From the NCBI RefSeq assembly GCF_000482785.1, contig NZ_AXWS01000001.1:1-64000 (forward strand): DNA of 64,000 nt, in the 5' to 3' direction. Source of the stretch: Derxia gummosa DSM 723 (GTDB taxonomy: Bacteria; Pseudomonadota; Gammaproteobacteria; Burkholderiales; Burkholderiaceae_E). The translations under genes were made by a program, and so were the position numbers. The notes beneath the pieces are model-generated. The model had not been told where the DNA came from. It worked only from the letters and a program-made list of their open reading frames with translations, and made no database searches. Shown here in pieces: positions 27,438-36,440 of the stretch (the stretch's first letter is position 1; every line of letters begins with the position of its first letter).

Positions 27438-28706
27438 GTGGCGGCCCTGCCCGAGGCGCGTCGCGCCGAGCTGGCCGCCTGGTTGCGGCTGATGGCGACC
27501 GAAGGCGTCGGCCCGGTGGCCGCGCGCGAACTGCTGGCGGCGCTCGGGCCGCCCGAGCAAATCTTCGCGCTGGGGTCGGCCGCGCTGGCGCGCGCCGCCG
27601 GCGACAAGCTCGGCCGCGCGCTCGCCTCCGCTCCCGATGCCGACGCGCAAGCGCTGATCGAACGCACGCTCGACTGGGCAGCCCAGTCCGACCGGCATCT
27701 GATCACGCTGGCCGACGCCGACTATCCGCGGCAGCTCCTCACCATCGCCGACCCGCCGCCGCTGCTGTGGGCGATCGGCAATCTCTCGCTGCTGCGCACG
27801 CCGGCCATCGCCATCGTCGGCAGCCGCAACGCGACGGCCCAGGGCATCGAGAACGCGCGCGGCTTCGCGGCCAATCTCGCGGGCGCCGGACTGACCGTCG
27901 TGTCGGGCCTCGCGCTCGGCATCGACACCGCCGCGCACGAGGGCGCGCTCGATGCGGGTGCGACGATCGCCGTGATCGGCACTGGCGCCGACATCGTCTA
28001 TCCGGCGCGCAATCGGGCGCTCGCGCATCGCATCGCGGCGGGCGGGCTGATCCTGTCGGAGCAGCCGCTCGGCACCGGCGTGCACAAGGCGAGCTTTCCG
28101 CGCCGCAACCGAATCATTTCCGGGCTGTCGCTCGGCGTGCTGGTGGTCGAGGCGGCCGCCGGGTCGGGCTCGCTCATCACCGCGCGGCAGGCGATCGAGC
28201 AGGGGCGCGAGGTGTTCGCGATTCCGGGTTCGATCCACTCGGCGCTGTCGAAGGGCTGTCACCAGCTCATCCGCGAGGGCGCCAAGCTGGTGGACGAGTC
28301 GCGCCACATCCTCGACGAACTGCTGCCGATCGGCTTCCAGCCCGATCCGGCGTCCGCAACCCGCGGGCGCCGTGCATCTGCCCGGGCGGCGCCTTCGCCC
28401 GAGCAGGTGCGCGCGGCGCTGGCGCGGTCGGTCGGCCGGCCCGACGTGGCGTCCGAACGGACGGTTGCCCCGGATGCTCCGGGCGACACCAACGGGCCGA
28501 CCGGCATCGCCGCAGGTGACGCGCTTCCGGTATCCCACCCCTGGCTCGACGCGGCCGGCGTGGAGCCCTTCACCGTGGACGGGCTTGCCGAGCGCTGCGG
28601 CGCCGACGCCTCGGCCCTGCTCACGGCCCTGCTCGACTGGGAACTTGACGGCCTCGTCGCCCGCCTGCCGGGCGGTTTTTTCCAGCGCCTGCAACGTCCG
28701 GTCTGA
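27438..28706 (+). CDS. dprA: DNA-processing protein DprA (Smf)
   Basis: 422 residues from a GTG start, 4 nt after the LysM gene. DprA loads RecA onto incoming single-stranded DNA during transformation. An N-terminal SAM-like domain (RLMATEGVGPVAARELLAAL) precedes the Rossmann core: AIVGSRNATAQG, VVSGLALGIDTAAHEGAL, IAVIGTGADIVYPARN, SFPRRNRIISGLS, GSLITARQAIEQGREVFAIPG. A long low-complexity linker (about 300-365) leads to a DML1-like winged helix (VDGLAERCGADASALLTALLDWELDG). The domain set is complete, so natural competence is possible, but no uptake genes are present. Confidence 0.95.
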   Translation: MAALPEARRAELAAWLRLMATEGVGPVAARELLAALGPPEQIFALGSAALARAAGDKLGRALASAPDADAQALIERTLDWAAQSDRHLITLADADYPRQLLTIADPPPLLWAIGNLSLLRTPAIAIVGSRNATAQGIENARGFAANLAGAGLTVVSGLALGIDTAAHEGALDAGATIAVIGTGADIVYPARNRALAHRIAAGGLILSEQPLGTGVHKASFPRRNRIISGLSLGVLVVEAAAGSGSLITARQAIEQGREVFAIPGSIHSALSKGCHQLIREGAKLVDESRHILDELLPIGFQPDPASATRGRRASARAAPSPEQVRAALARSVGRPDVASERTVAPDAPGDTNGPTGIAAGDALPVSHPWLDAAGVEPFTVDGLAERCGADASALLTALLDWELDGLVARLPGGFFQRLQRPV

Positions 28707-28717
28707 CTCCGCAAAGC

Positions 28718-28737
28718 GCCGCCAAACGGCGGCTTTT
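28718..28737 (+). terminator. Terminator after dprA
   Basis: GCCGCC-AAAC-GGCGGC followed by TTTT, 12 nt after the dprA stop. The stem is short but all GC. It separates dprA from smg, which then needs its own start site or read-through. Confidence 0.6.
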
Positions 28738-28779
28738 CATCGGTTGCCGCTCAGGGTTTTCGCGGGTAGAGTCGTTCGC

Positions 28780-29238
28780 ATGTTCGACGTCCTGATCTAT
28801 CTGTTCGAGAACTACTTCAATCCGAGCGCATGCCCGGACGCCGACGTGCTGGCCAAGAAACTCACCGCCGTCGGCTTCGAACGCGAAGAGATTGACGAGG
28901 CGCTCGACTGGCTCAACGGCCTGTCCAAGGCCAGCTCGGCTCCGGTGCCGATGGCGCTTGCCGCCTCGGCCGGGCACCGGGTCTACACCGCGTGGGAAAT
29001 CGACCAGCTCGGTGTCGAGGCGATCGGATTCGTCAGCTTTCTAGAATCAGCCGGTGTCATCGATCCGGCTCAGCGCGAACTCATCATCGAGCGCTCTGTC
29101 GCCGTCGGCGAATCGCCGATCGGCGCTGAACAGTTCAAGGTCATCGTCCTCATGGTGCTCTGGAGCCAAGAGGCCGAGGTCGACGCGCTCATCCTCGAAG
29201 AGCTGCTCGACGACGGCTCGCCGCGCGAATTGCACTGA
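28780..29238 (+). CDS. smg: Smg / DUF494 family protein
   Basis: 152 residues beginning MFDVLIYLFENYF, the hallmark of the Smg/DUF494 family. The rest is helical and acidic (DADVLAKKLTAVGFEREEIDEALDWLNGL, EIDQLGVEAIGFVSFLE, VLMVLWSQEAEVDALILEELLDD). Smg is usually encoded between dprA and a topoisomerase gene, as here. Its function is poorly defined. Reading frames that start further upstream run through the end of dprA and are not credible. Confidence 0.92.
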   Translation: MFDVLIYLFENYFNPSACPDADVLAKKLTAVGFEREEIDEALDWLNGLSKASSAPVPMALAASAGHRVYTAWEIDQLGVEAIGFVSFLESAGVIDPAQRELIIERSVAVGESPIGAEQFKVIVLMVLWSQEAEVDALILEELLDDGSPRELH

Positions 29239-29335
29239 CGTCGGCCTGCCGAGCAGGCCATCCCGCACACGAACGATGCCCGGCACCCGGTGACATGCTT
29301 TTGCATGACGGATACCGCTGCCATCATGGGGCGCG

Positions 29336-29365
29336 TTGTGCCGAAATTTTGAAACCGCCTACACT
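29336..29365 (+). promoter_or_regulatory. Candidate sigma-70 promoter for topB
   Basis: TTGTGC (29336-29341) and TACACT (29360-29365) with an 18-nt spacer containing AAATTTTGAAA. The predicted leader carries a CCCC-TTGC-GGGG hairpin just before the ATG at 29427. Confidence 0.4.
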
Positions 29366-29426
29366 TGGCCCCCCTTGCGGGGTGGCCGGTATGCGCGCCG
29401 CCCATCTTTCGAGTCTGGCGTTCAAC

Positions 29427-32006
29427 ATGTCCAAGAGCCTGATCATTGCCGAAAAGCCCTCGGTCGCGAACGACATCGCGAAAGCCCTGGGTGGATTTGC
29501 CAAGCACGACGGTTATTTCGAATCGGACGACTACATCATTTCGTCGGCGGTCGGCCATCTGCTTGAAATCTTTGCGGAAGATGACCCGAAACGCGGCAAA
29601 TGGAGTTTCACCCATCTGCCCGTCATTCCGAAGGAATTCGGCCTTCAGCCGATTGCCAAGAATGAAGATCGGCTCAAGCTGCTCAGCAAGCTCATTCGCC
29701 GCAAGGACGTCACCGCACTCATCAATGCCTGTGACGCGGGCCGCGAAGGCGAATTGATCTTCCGCTACATCACGCAGGCGGCGAAGGCCAAGCAGCCCGT
29801 GCGTCGGCTCTGGTTGCAATCGATGACGCCGGCCGCGATCCGCGAAGGCTTCGGCAAGCTGCGCAGCGACGAGGACATGCAGCCGCTGGCCAATGCCGCG
29901 CGCAGCCGCAGCGAAGCCGACTGGATCGTCGGCATCAACGGCACCCGCGCCATGACCGCCTTCAACAGCAAGGGCGGCGGTTTCTATCTGACGACGGTGG
30001 GCCGTGTGCAGACGCCGACGCTCGCCGTCGTGGTCGAGCGCGAAAAGAAGATCAAGAGCTTCGTCGCGCGCGATTACTGGGAAGTGAAGGCCGAATTCGT
30101 CGTCGGCGCCGGCACCTACGAAGCCAAGTGGTTTGACCCGAAATATAAGAAGGACGAAGCCACGGCGCGCGCGGCCAAATTGCCCGGCGCGCCCGAACCC
30201 GAGCATCTGCGCGACAACCGCATCTGGTCGGTCGATGAAGCGAAGGAAATCGTCGCGGCCACGCGTGGCAAGCGCGGTGTCGTTACCGAAGAAGCCAAGC
30301 CCTCGTCGCAATTGTCGCCGCTGCTGTATGACCTGACGTCATTGCAGCGCGAGGCGAATTCACGTTTCGGTTTCTCGGCCAAGACGACGCTGTCGATTGC
30401 CCAGGAGCTGTATGAAAAGCACAAGGTCCTGACCTATCCGCGTACCGATTCGCGCCATCTGCCCGAGGATTACCTCAAGACCGTGCGCTCGACCTTCGAA
30501 TCGCTCGCGGGTCAGAACAATTACTTCAAGTTCTGCAAGCAGGCGATCGACGGCAATTACATCAAGCCGAACAAGCGGGTTTTCGACAACACCAAGATCA
30601 GCGATCACTTCGCCATCATCCCGACGCTCGAAACGCCGAAGAACCTCGGCGAGGTGCAGCAGAAGATCTATGACCTCGTGGTCAAGCGTTTCATCGCCGT
30701 GTTCTTCCCGGCGGCGGAATTCATGGTGACCACGCGCATCACGAAGATCGAGCATCACCATTTCAAGACCGAAGGCAAGGTAATGGTGAATGCGGGCTGG
30801 CTGGCCGTCTATGGCCGTGATGCCCAGGGCGAGGACGCCAATCTGGTCGCCGTCGGCCCGAACGAAAAGCCGCTGGCCGACAGGGTTGACGCGATCGCGC
30901 TGCAAACCAAGCCGCCCGCGCGCTACAACGAAGCGACGCTGCTGTCGGCAATGGAAGGCGCCGGCAAATTGCTCGATGACGATGAATTGCGCGAGGCAAT
31001 GGCACAGAAGGGCCTCGGCACGCCGGCGACGCGCGCGGCGATCATCGAAGGTCTCATCAATGAAAAGTATCTGATCCGCGATGGCCGTGATCTGGTGCCG
31101 ACGGCCAAGGCCTTCCAGTTGATGACGCTGCTGCACGGTCTGGGCGTGAGCGAATTGACCCATCCCGAATTGACCGGCGAATGGGAATACAAGCTGGCGC
31201 AGATGGAGCGTGGCCAATTGGCGCGTGAGGACTTCATGCGCGAGATCGCGCAGATGACTCAGCTCATCGTCAAGCGCGCGAAGGAATACGACAGCGACAC
31301 GGTGCCCGGTGATTACGCCGTGCTGCATACGCCCTGCCCGAATTGCGGCGGCACGATCAGGGAAAACTACCGGCGTTTTGCCTGCGAGAAATGTGCCTTC
31401 TCGATGACGAAGGTGCCGGGCGGCCGGCAATTCGAGATTCCGGAAGTCGAGGAGTTGCTCGAAAAGCGCGAGATCGGTCCGCTGCAAGGCTTTCGTTCAA
31501 AGATGGGTCGGCCCTTCGCGGCAATCCTGCGCATCGTCCAGGATGACGCGCTCAAGACCGAAACCGGCAATGCCTTCAAGCTCGAATTCGATTTCGGTCA
31601 GGACAATGCCGAGGAGGAATCGGGCGAGGAAGTCGATTTCTCGGGCGAGCAGCCGCTCGGCACCTGCCCGAAATGCGGTGGCAAGGTGTTCGAGCAGGGC
31701 ATGAATTATGTGTGCGAGAACCAGCCGGCCAAGCGCTGCGATTTCCGCTCGGGCAAGGTGATTCTCCAGCAGGAGATCGCGCGCGAGCAGATGACCAAGC
31801 TGCTGACTGAAGGCAAGACCGATCTGCTGGTCAATTTCGTTTCCAACCGCAATGGCCGGAAGTTCAAGGCCTTCCTGGTGCGGCAGGACGACGGAAAGAT
31901 CGGCTTCGAATTCGCGCCGCGCGAACCGAAACCGGCCGGCAAGACCGCCGGGCGCGCCGCCGCCAAGAAAAGCCCGGGCAAGCGCGAAACCGCCGATGCA
32001 GAGTGA
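29427..32006 (+). CDS. topB: DNA topoisomerase III
   Basis: 859 residues from ATG 29427 (MSKSLIIAEKPSVANDIAKALGG). It decatenates and relaxes DNA by single-strand passage. The Toprim domain shows the acidic DACDAGREGELI region (about 101-112). The active-site tyrosine is Tyr337 in LTYPRTDSRHL. Two zinc-ribbon segments are visible, CPNCGG...CEKC and CPKCGG...CENQPAKRC, the second with one Cys context altered. The C-terminus is lysine/alanine-rich (KTAGRAAAKKSPGKRE). Base composition is noticeably less GC-rich than its neighbours, with many GAATTG and CAATTG codon pairs. Longer upstream starts lack family similarity. Confidence 0.94.
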   Translation: MSKSLIIAEKPSVANDIAKALGGFAKHDGYFESDDYIISSAVGHLLEIFAEDDPKRGKWSFTHLPVIPKEFGLQPIAKNEDRLKLLSKLIRRKDVTALINACDAGREGELIFRYITQAAKAKQPVRRLWLQSMTPAAIREGFGKLRSDEDMQPLANAARSRSEADWIVGINGTRAMTAFNSKGGGFYLTTVGRVQTPTLAVVVEREKKIKSFVARDYWEVKAEFVVGAGTYEAKWFDPKYKKDEATARAAKLPGAPEPEHLRDNRIWSVDEAKEIVAATRGKRGVVTEEAKPSSQLSPLLYDLTSLQREANSRFGFSAKTTLSIAQELYEKHKVLTYPRTDSRHLPEDYLKTVRSTFESLAGQNNYFKFCKQAIDGNYIKPNKRVFDNTKISDHFAIIPTLETPKNLGEVQQKIYDLVVKRFIAVFFPAAEFMVTTRITKIEHHHFKTEGKVMVNAGWLAVYGRDAQGEDANLVAVGPNEKPLADRVDAIALQTKPPARYNEATLLSAMEGAGKLLDDDELREAMAQKGLGTPATRAAIIEGLINEKYLIRDGRDLVPTAKAFQLMTLLHGLGVSELTHPELTGEWEYKLAQMERGQLAREDFMREIAQMTQLIVKRAKEYDSDTVPGDYAVLHTPCPNCGGTIRENYRRFACEKCAFSMTKVPGGRQFEIPEVEELLEKREIGPLQGFRSKMGRPFAAILRIVQDDALKTETGNAFKLEFDFGQDNAEEESGEEVDFSGEQPLGTCPKCGGKVFEQGMNYVCENQPAKRCDFRSGKVILQQEIAREQMTKLLTEGKTDLLVNFVSNRNGRKFKAFLVRQDDGKIGFEFAPREPKPAGKTAGRAAAKKSPGKRETADAE

Positions 32007-32050
32007 GGCGGACGGCGCGATGACGGTGGGCGGTTCAGTGGGGCGACGTG

Positions 32051-33256
32051 ATGTCTGAGCTGGCGCAGGCAGGCGCTGCGCGGCGGGGAGTCACCGAGGT
32101 TTTCGACCGCCGCTATGCCGACCTCTGCGTCGCACTGGAGAGCGATTCGCGCCGGCGCCATCTGCCGGGGCAGGCGGGCCTGGACGGTGCGGCGGTCGAT
32201 TTCTCGCACAACGACTATCTTGGGCTCGCGCGCGATCCGGATGCGATCGCGGCGCTGTGCGAAACCGCGCGGGCGCGCGGCGTGGGCGCGACCGGGTCGC
32301 GGCTGCTGTCGGGTGACTGGCCCGAGCATGCCGCGCTCGAAGCGGCGATCGCGGCGGCCAAGGGCACCGAGGCGGCGCTGGTGTTTCCATCGGGCTATCA
32401 GGCCAATGCGACCGCGCTCGCCGCGCTGCTCGACCGCAAGACGCTCGGCGCCGAGCCGCTGCTGTTCGCCGACCGGCTCAATCACGCGAGCTTGCATCAC
32501 GCCTGCCAGCTCGCCGGCGTGCATCAGCTGCGCTACCGGCACAACGATCTCGGCCATTTGGGCGAACTGCTGGCGAAGCATGCCGACGATGCGCGCCCCA
32601 AGTTCATCGTGGCCGAGACCATCTTCGGCATGGACGGCGACTCGCTCGACATGCCGGCGCTGGCGGCACTGGCCGACGCGCACTCGGCCTTCCTCTGGCT
32701 CGACGAGGCGCATGCGACCGGCGTCGCGGGCGCGACCGGCCAAGGCCTCGCCAGCGGCTGGATCGGTGGACGCGGCGCGGCCATGGGTACCTTCAGCAAG
32801 GCGATCGGCGCCCAGGGCGCCTATGTGGCGTGCAGCCGCGCGGTGCGCGACTACCTGCTCAACCGCTGCACCGGTTTCATCTATTCGACCGGCATCGCGC
32901 CGGCGATGGCGGCGGCCGTGCATGCGGTGTGGAACAAGCTGCCCATGCTGGACCAGACGCGGGCGCGGCTCATGGCGCGCGCCGATGCCTTTCGCAAGCG
33001 TTTGCAGGCCGCCGGCCTCGATACCGGAAGCTCCACCACGCACATCGTGCCGGTCATCGTCGGCAGCGATGCGCGCGCGCTCGAACTCAAGGCCTGGCTC
33101 GCCGCACGCGGGATGATCGTGTCGGCGGTGCGGCCGCCGACGGTGCCGCCCAACACGGCGCGCATCCGCATTGCGTTCGCGGCCTCGCACGGCGATGCGC
33201 AGGTCGATGCGCTGGCTGACGCCATCCTCGACTGGCACGCCACTCGGGGCGCCTGA
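32051..33256 (+). CDS. bioF: 8-amino-7-oxononanoate synthase
   Basis: 401 residues from ATG 32051. It condenses pimeloyl-ACP (or -CoA) with alanine using pyridoxal phosphate. Motifs: FSHNDYLGLARDP, GVGATGSRLLSGDWPEHAALE, VFPSGYQANATAL, FLWLDEAHATG, and the cofactor lysine Lys250 in GTFSKAIGAQGAY. It begins 44 nt after topB and shares a TGATG junction with the next gene. It is the first gene of a tight biotin operon bioF-bioH-like-bioC-bioD. Confidence 0.96.
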   Translation: MSELAQAGAARRGVTEVFDRRYADLCVALESDSRRRHLPGQAGLDGAAVDFSHNDYLGLARDPDAIAALCETARARGVGATGSRLLSGDWPEHAALEAAIAAAKGTEAALVFPSGYQANATALAALLDRKTLGAEPLLFADRLNHASLHHACQLAGVHQLRYRHNDLGHLGELLAKHADDARPKFIVAETIFGMDGDSLDMPALAALADAHSAFLWLDEAHATGVAGATGQGLASGWIGGRGAAMGTFSKAIGAQGAYVACSRAVRDYLLNRCTGFIYSTGIAPAMAAAVHAVWNKLPMLDQTRARLMARADAFRKRLQAAGLDTGSSTTHIVPVIVGSDARALELKAWLAARGMIVSAVRPPTVPPNTARIRIAFAASHGDAQVDALADAILDWHATRGA

Positions 33257-34032
33257 TGCCGCGCTTCCTGCTCTGTCACGGCTGGGCCCACGACGGCCGC
33301 AGCCTCGATGCCCTGGTCGCCGCGCTGCGCGAGCGATTTCCCGCATCCGAAATGCGGGTTCAGGAGCTTGGCTTTGCCGGCGAGCCGGTGGACGCGCTGG
33401 CAGAGACAGCCGGCCGCGACGATGGCGAGTGGATCGGCATCGGGCATTCCTGGGGCTTCGCGCAATTGCTGACCCCTGCCGCGCCGCGCTGGAAGGCACT
33501 GGTGTCGATCAACGGCTTCCTGCGCTTCTGCCGCGCGCCGGGCCGACGCACCGGCACACCGGCGCGAGCGCTCGACGCGATGCTCGCGCGACTGGCGGTC
33601 GATCCCGAAGGCTGTCTTGGCGACTTCCGCGCGCGCTGCGCGACCGTGGGCGATGTGAAAGATGGGACGATGTCCGGCGAGTCCGCAACGATTGCCGTCG
33701 GCGGCAGGTCCGACGTCGAGATCGCCGCGTATGCGCAGGACGTCCCGCCGCTACCCGGCAGTGCCCGGCTGGCCCGTCTGACCACGGCCCTGACCGCCTT
33801 GCGCGACAGCGACTTCGCCCCGCCCGTCGGCACGCCGCTGCTCGCGCTCGCCGCCACCGGCGACCTGATCGTCCCGCCCGATCACGCCCGCGCCCAGTTC
33901 GATCCGGCGCAGGGCGGCTGCGCGACGGAACTCCTGATGCTGGCCGGCGGTCATCTCCTGCCCGGCACCCATCCCGCAGCCTGCGCCGACGCCATCGCAC
34001 GTTTCGTGAGCACGCTGCCCGCCACCGCATGA
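33256..34032 (+). CDS. Alpha/beta hydrolase, probable pimeloyl-ACP methyl ester esterase
   Basis: 258 residues. FLLCHGWAHDGRSLDALVAAL supplies the oxyanion-hole segment, GHSWG the nucleophile serine elbow, and LAATGDLIVPPDHA and LAGGHLLPGTHP the expected Asp and His. It is embedded between bioF and bioC with 1-nt and 4-nt overlaps. It therefore most likely does the BioH job of releasing pimeloyl-ACP from its methyl ester after BioC and fatty-acid synthase have built it. Overall similarity to E. coli BioH looks modest; one of the other BioH isozymes (BioG, BioK, BioJ type) is possible. Confidence 0.78.
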   Translation: MPRFLLCHGWAHDGRSLDALVAALRERFPASEMRVQELGFAGEPVDALAETAGRDDGEWIGIGHSWGFAQLLTPAAPRWKALVSINGFLRFCRAPGRRTGTPARALDAMLARLAVDPEGCLGDFRARCATVGDVKDGTMSGESATIAVGGRSDVEIAAYAQDVPPLPGSARLARLTTALTALRDSDFAPPVGTPLLALAATGDLIVPPDHARAQFDPAQGGCATELLMLAGGHLLPGTHPAACADAIARFVSTLPATA

Positions 34033-34787
34033 ACCGCCGCATCCCGATCGTCGCCGACCGCTTCTCCGCCGCCGCCGCCCGCTACGACAGCATCGCCCGC
34101 GCCCAGCACGAGGCTGCTGCCCGCTTCGCCGACTGGCTCGCCGCGCGCAGTACTGGCGATCGTCCGGCGCGCATTGCCGAGCTGGGTTGCGGCACCGGCT
34201 TCTTCACTGCGCATCTGCTCGACCGCTGGCCCGACGCGACCGTGCTCGCCACCGATGTCGCGCCCGCGATGGCCGCGCGCTGCGCCGAGCGCTTCGCCGA
34301 CGAGCCGCGCCTGGAAACCGGATGCGCCGACGCAGCCCGCGCGCGCTTCTCGCCCACGCCCGACTGGGTCGTCTCGACCATGTGCCTGCAATGGGTGCGG
34401 CCGCTTGAAGCAGTGCTCGACATGCATCTTTCGCAATGTCGCGTGCTCGCCTTCAGCCTGCTGCTCGACGGTTCCTTCGCGGCCTGGCGCGACGCCCATG
34501 AACGTGCCGGCCTCGACTGCGGCCTCCAGCCCATGCTCCGCGCCGACGATCTTGCCGCCTTGTGCGCCCGGCTCGCTGCTGCCCACGGCCGGCGCTGCGA
34601 GTTCGAACAGGTGAGCATCGATGAGCCGCATGCCGACGGACTTGCCTTCGCGCGCGCGTTGCGCGGCATCGGCGCCGATGTCGCGCGCGCGGATCATCGC
34701 CCGGTCCCGTTGCGGCGCGTGCTGGCCGCCTGCGCCACGCCGCTCGTCATGAACTACGAACTCGCCTTCGTGAGGATCGCGCCATGA
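34029..34787 (+). CDS. bioC: Malonyl-ACP O-methyltransferase
   Basis: 252 residues from ATG 34029. It methylates malonyl-ACP with AdoMet to start pimelate synthesis. It begins MNRRIPIVADRFSAAAARYDSIARAQHEAAARFADWL, typical of BioC. The AdoMet-binding loop is IAELGCGTGFFTAHLLDRWP, followed by LATDVAPAM and the VVSTMCLQWV motif. It overlaps the esterase and bioD by 4 nt each. Longer reading frames beginning inside bioF are not credible. Confidence 0.92.
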   Translation: MNRRIPIVADRFSAAAARYDSIARAQHEAAARFADWLAARSTGDRPARIAELGCGTGFFTAHLLDRWPDATVLATDVAPAMAARCAERFADEPRLETGCADAARARFSPTPDWVVSTMCLQWVRPLEAVLDMHLSQCRVLAFSLLLDGSFAAWRDAHERAGLDCGLQPMLRADDLAALCARLAAAHGRRCEFEQVSIDEPHADGLAFARALRGIGADVARADHRPVPLRRVLAACATPLVMNYELAFVRIAP

Positions 34788-35425
34788 AAGCCCTCTTCGT
34801 TTCAGGCACCGACACCGGCGTCGGCAAGACGCTCGCGAGCGCCTGGATCGCCCGCCACTGGAACGCGACGTACTGGAAGCCGGCCCAGACCGGTACCGCC
34901 ACCGATGACGGCGATGACAGCGGCAGCGTCGCGCGCCTCGCTGGCGTGCCCGTGCTGCCCGAGGCCTTCCGCTTTGCCGCGCCAGAATCGCCCGCGCGCG
35001 CCGCCGAGCTGGAGGGACGGCGCATTGATCCCACCGCCTTCGTGCTGCCCCGCGCGCCACGTCTCGTCGTCGAGGGCGCGGGCGGCCTGCTCGTGCCGGT
35101 GACCGACGACTTCCTCATGATCGATCTCGCGCGCCGGCTCGACCTGCCGGTACTGCTGGTCGCGCGCAGCGGCCTCGGCACGATCAACCACACGCTGCTG
35201 TCGGCCGAGGCGCTGCGCGCGCGTGGCATGCGGCTGCTCGGCGTCGTGATGAGCGGTGAGCCCAATGCCGCGAATCGCGTCGCGATCGAGCGTCATGGTG
35301 CGCTGCCGGTGCTGGCCGAGTTGCCCCGGCTCGGGACGGGTGATCTCGCCGCGCAACTGGGTGCGCTGCCGTTGCCGTGTGCCCTGCGCGCCGCGCTGGA
35401 TGAGCTGGACGAGGTGGCCGGCTAG
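34784..35425 (+). CDS. bioD: Dethiobiotin synthetase
   Basis: 213 residues. It closes the ureido ring of dethiobiotin from DAPA, CO2 and ATP. The Walker A loop is GTDTGVGKTLAS at residues 8-19; KPAQTG binds substrate, and VEGAGGLLVPV is the second conserved loop. It overlaps bioC by an ATGA junction. It is the last gene before a compound hexanucleotide repeat that begins 8 nt after its stop. Confidence 0.95.
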   Translation: MKALFVSGTDTGVGKTLASAWIARHWNATYWKPAQTGTATDDGDDSGSVARLAGVPVLPEAFRFAAPESPARAAELEGRRIDPTAFVLPRAPRLVVEGAGGLLVPVTDDFLMIDLARRLDLPVLLVARSGLGTINHTLLSAEALRARGMRLLGVVMSGEPNAANRVAIERHGALPVLAELPRLGTGDLAAQLGALPLPCALRAALDELDEVAG

Positions 35426-35432
35426 CCTGGTG

Positions 35433-35498
35433 GCCTACGCCTACGCCTACGCCTACGCCTACGCCTATGGCGATGGCGATGGCGATGGCGATGGCGAT
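35433..35498. repeat. Compound 6-bp tandem array (GCCTAC then GGCGAT)
   Basis: Five GCCTAC units and one GCCTAT, directly followed by five GGCGAT units, 66 bp in all. It fills the gap between the convergent ends of bioD (plus) and a methyltransferase (minus, stop at 35558). Hexamers preserve frame (Ala-Tyr then Gly-Asp dipeptides), but no credible gene reads through. Confidence 0.97.
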
Positions 35499-35557
35499 GG
35501 TGAGCGCGGATGTCATGCCGCTGCTCGCGTCTCTGTGAGGCCAGGCAGTCGCAATCC

Positions 35558-36337
35558 TCAGCCTTCGGCGATGAACATCCCGCAGTCCAGCTCGAAGCTG
35601 CAATCCGGCTGCATCTTCCAGGCCGCGCGTACCGCCTCGGGCGCGCCAGCCCACAGATCGCGGATCGCCGCAATGCGCACGGTAGGCGTGCGCATGCGCG
35701 CGACCCAGCCGTCGAAGGCGATCGGCAGTCGCCATTGCGACGTCTCCGTCACCGAGAAGCCGGCGGCCGCCAGCAGCGTCCGCCATTCCGTCGCCGTCCG
35801 GTTGCGCACATGCGAGCGGTCGCGCAGCAGTTCGATCGCCTGGAGATGGGAGTCGATCAGCGGGTCCGGATGGCCGAGCACGTCGATGACGACCAGCCGC
35901 CCGCCCGGCGCGAGTACCCGACGGATCTCGCCCAGCGCCGCGTCCAGGTCGGTCCAGTGATGCGCCGACATGCGCGTCACTACGGCGTCGAAGCTCGCAT
36001 CCTCGAACGGCAGACGCTCCGCCGCCGCGCGTGCGACGACCAGATTCGTCAAGCCGCGCCGCGCTGCCTCGTCGGCGACAACCGCGAGCATCTCGGGTGT
36101 CGGGTCACAGGCGGTCACGCGCGCCGCCTTCGGAGCGATCGCGAACGCCGCGTGCCCGGCGCCGCAGCCCAGGTCGAGTGCCCGTGCCTGCCCGTCGGCA
36201 GGCATCAGATCGGCGAGGCGCGCAAGGTCGGCGCCGGTCGCATGGACGCCGCTGCTCAGATAGCTCGCGGCGCTTGCGCCAAATTGCTCGGTTGCGACGA
36301 CGCTGCCGGTAGAGGCGGCGGTGCGGGCTTGCATCAT
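35558..36337 (-). CDS. Class I SAM-dependent methyltransferase (UbiE-like)
   Basis: 259 residues, starting at 36337 or 36334 (two adjacent ATGs) behind an excellent ribosome site, AAGGAGG. The AdoMet-binding loop is ALDLGCGAGHAAFAIAP. It continues with VTACDPTPEML, RAAAERLPFEDASFDAVVTRMSAHHWTDL and LGEIRRVLAPGGRLVVIDVLG. This is the small-molecule methyltransferase pattern; the substrate is unknown. It is transcribed divergently from an MmyB-type regulator 104 nt away, with an inverted repeat between them. It is therefore probably that regulator's target. Confidence 0.85.
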   Translation of the reverse strand: MMQARTAASTGSVVATEQFGASAASYLSSGVHATGADLARLADLMPADGQARALDLGCGAGHAAFAIAPKAARVTACDPTPEMLAVVADEAARRGLTNLVVARAAAERLPFEDASFDAVVTRMSAHHWTDLDAALGEIRRVLAPGGRLVVIDVLGHPDPLIDSHLQAIELLRDRSHVRNRTATEWRTLLAAAGFSVTETSQWRLPIAFDGWVARMRTPTVRIAAIRDLWAGAPEAVRAAWKMQPDCSFELDCGMFIAEG

Positions 36338-36384
36338 GACTTTCCTCCTTGTGAACCGACATGCTGCCGCCCCTTCAAGACTGG

Positions 36385-36409
36385 TAACAGGCCTGTACTT
36401 ATCCTGTTA
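36385..36409. promoter_or_regulatory. Inverted-repeat operator in the methyltransferase/regulator promoter
   Basis: TAACAGG (36385-36391) and CCTGTTA (36403-36409) form a perfect 7-bp inverted repeat with an 11-nt spacer. The left arm overlaps the 10-bp palindrome ACAGGCCTGT (36387-36396). A TTATAA -10-like hexamer (36407-36412) overlaps the right arm, 28 nt before the regulator start. This placement suits autoregulation by the divergent helix-turn-helix protein. Confidence 0.5.
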
Positions 36410-36440
36410 TAAGAACCGCCAGCCATCACGTCGCGTCCAC

